Notes under the pieces: generated by a model | Told to the model about the DNA's origin: nothing | What the model saw: the letters and a program-made list of their open reading frames with translations, nothing else | The model's database searches: none | Assembly: GCA_002329285.1 (NCBI GenBank) | Contig: DCTO01000090.1 | Coordinates: 22,647 to 28,218, forward strand | Length of the DNA: 5,572 nt | Source of the DNA: Ruminococcaceae bacterium UBA1438 | GTDB lineage: Bacteria; Bacillota; Clostridia; Oscillospirales; Acutalibacteraceae | Direction: 5' to 3' | Made by a program: the position numbers and the translations under genes | In this document: in pieces, positions 4,965 to 5,572 of the stretch | How the letters are laid out: every line of letters starts with the position of its first letter | Numbering within the stretch: position 1 is the stretch's first letter

Positions 4965-5572
4965 TTGGGGCTGTTTAACAGAAAAAGAGCAGGCAGCGCC
5001 GCTGCCGAAACGGGCATTGCCGCTGTTCAGACGAGCGCTTATTCCGCTCATCCGTTTTGGCAGCTGAATTCACTTTATCCGCTTGCTTCAGACAGCAGGA
5101 TTTTTTATGAATTAAGGCAGAGCGTGCCGATAATTGATGCCGCAATTTCGAAAATCATCAGCCTGGTTAATGATTTCTGGTTTGAAACCGGCAATGAAAA
5201 GGCGGATGCTGATATGAAACGCTTCTTTGAAAGCATCAACGTCGGCGGAAATCAAACGGGCATTTATGCTTTTACCTCGGCTTATCTTTCGGATCTCATC
5301 ACCTGCGGATCAGCTGTGGGAGAGATGATTGCAGATGAAAACGGGCTTTATGCGCTTTATAACGGCGAGCTTTCAGCCCTTGAGGTTAAGCGCTCTCAAA
5401 ACGGGCTTGGCGTTGAATTTTATAATTCAGGCAAAAGGCTTGAAAGGCAGGAGCTTATTTTATTCTCCGCCCTTAATCCGAAACCCGGCAAAATTCTCGG
5501 CACCAGCCTTTTGGAGGGAATGCCGTTCATTGCCGATATTCTGCTTTCAATTTATAACACCATCGGTGAAAT
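4965..5572 (+). CDS. Phage portal protein, N-terminal 202 codons (runs off the right edge)
   Basis: The portal forms a dodecameric ring at one capsid vertex; DNA enters and leaves through it, and the large terminase docks on it. The frame is open from the TTG at 4965 to the end of the window. The protein begins with MGLFNRKR, a short basic start typical of portals of this type. It continues with YELRQSVPIIDAAISKI (about 48-64, the helix after which portals turn into their clip and wing region). A TCGSAVGEMI stretch (113-122) corresponds to the conserved 'G.A..E' part of portal wing domains, and a late LILFSALNPKPGKILGTSLLEG stretch (164-185) corresponds to the portal 'G.S.L' motif. The order terminase then portal supports the call strongly. 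The predicted full length is about 400-450 aa from the family, so roughly half is present. The non-ATG start and the 4-nt gap to the terminase suggest translational coupling and controlled dosage. Confidence 0.82.
   Translation, partial: MGLFNRKRAGSAAAETGIAAVQTSAYSAHPFWQLNSLYPLASDSRIFYELRQSVPIIDAAISKIISLVNDFWFETGNEKADADMKRFFESINVGGNQTGIYAFTSAYLSDLITCGSAVGEMIADENGLYALYNGELSALEVKRSQNGLGVEFYNSGKRLERQELILFSALNPKPGKILGTSLLEGMPFIADILLSIYNTIGE

Noticed and set aside
1..5572. CRISPR array, insertion sequence, or defence or toxin system
   Set aside because: No regularly spaced repeats, transposase motifs or defence domains were seen on either strand. The only short tandem repeat is the 7-bp pair at 222-235.

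Overview
The window looks like a low-to-mid GC chromosome of a Gram-positive anaerobe of the class Clostridia, probably an Oscillospiraceae/Ruminococcaceae-type gut bacterium. The grounds are strong Shine-Dalgarno sites (AGGAGG, GAGGAG), a classical Gram-positive lipobox lipoprotein, compact hairpin-plus-T-run terminators, heavy use of CTT, GTT and GAT codons, and proteins resembling families I remember from gut Clostridia. The taxon is inferred from memory of these families; no search was run.

Positions 1-254: the first 13 codons of a leftward gene encoding a zinc-ribbon protein (CxxC start), then a divergent AT-rich intergenic region. This region has a good extended -10 promoter facing left and a TATAAT promoter facing right. 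Positions 255-1284: a 328-aa secreted lipoprotein of unknown function, closed by a strong terminator. Positions 1320-3221: a 618-aa conserved membrane protein with three N-terminal transmembrane helices, a large extracytoplasmic part and a C-terminal OB-like domain, closed by its own terminator. These look like ordinary host envelope genes, and both lack an assigned role.

Positions 3222-3369: the junction. A second hairpin, symmetrical and able to terminate in both directions, stands alone here. It is followed by a small leader hairpin just before a strong ribosome binding site. Positions 3370-5572: the start of a phage DNA-packaging and head operon with tightly packed genes. It holds a short terminase small-subunit-like protein, a complete PBSX-type terminase large subunit (ATPase plus nuclease motifs all present), and the first 202 codons of a portal protein that starts with TTG and runs off the window. 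The small subunit would select the DNA, the large subunit would cut and pump it, and the portal would be the channel in the capsid vertex.

The main point of interest is that the packaging module starts directly behind host-type genes. No integrase, repressor, replication gene, tRNA or visible attachment site lies between them, and the base composition looks similar to its neighbours. That fits an integrated prophage whose early genes lie elsewhere, a decayed prophage, or a domesticated phage-derived element (gene-transfer-agent-like or PBSX-like). The window alone cannot decide between these.
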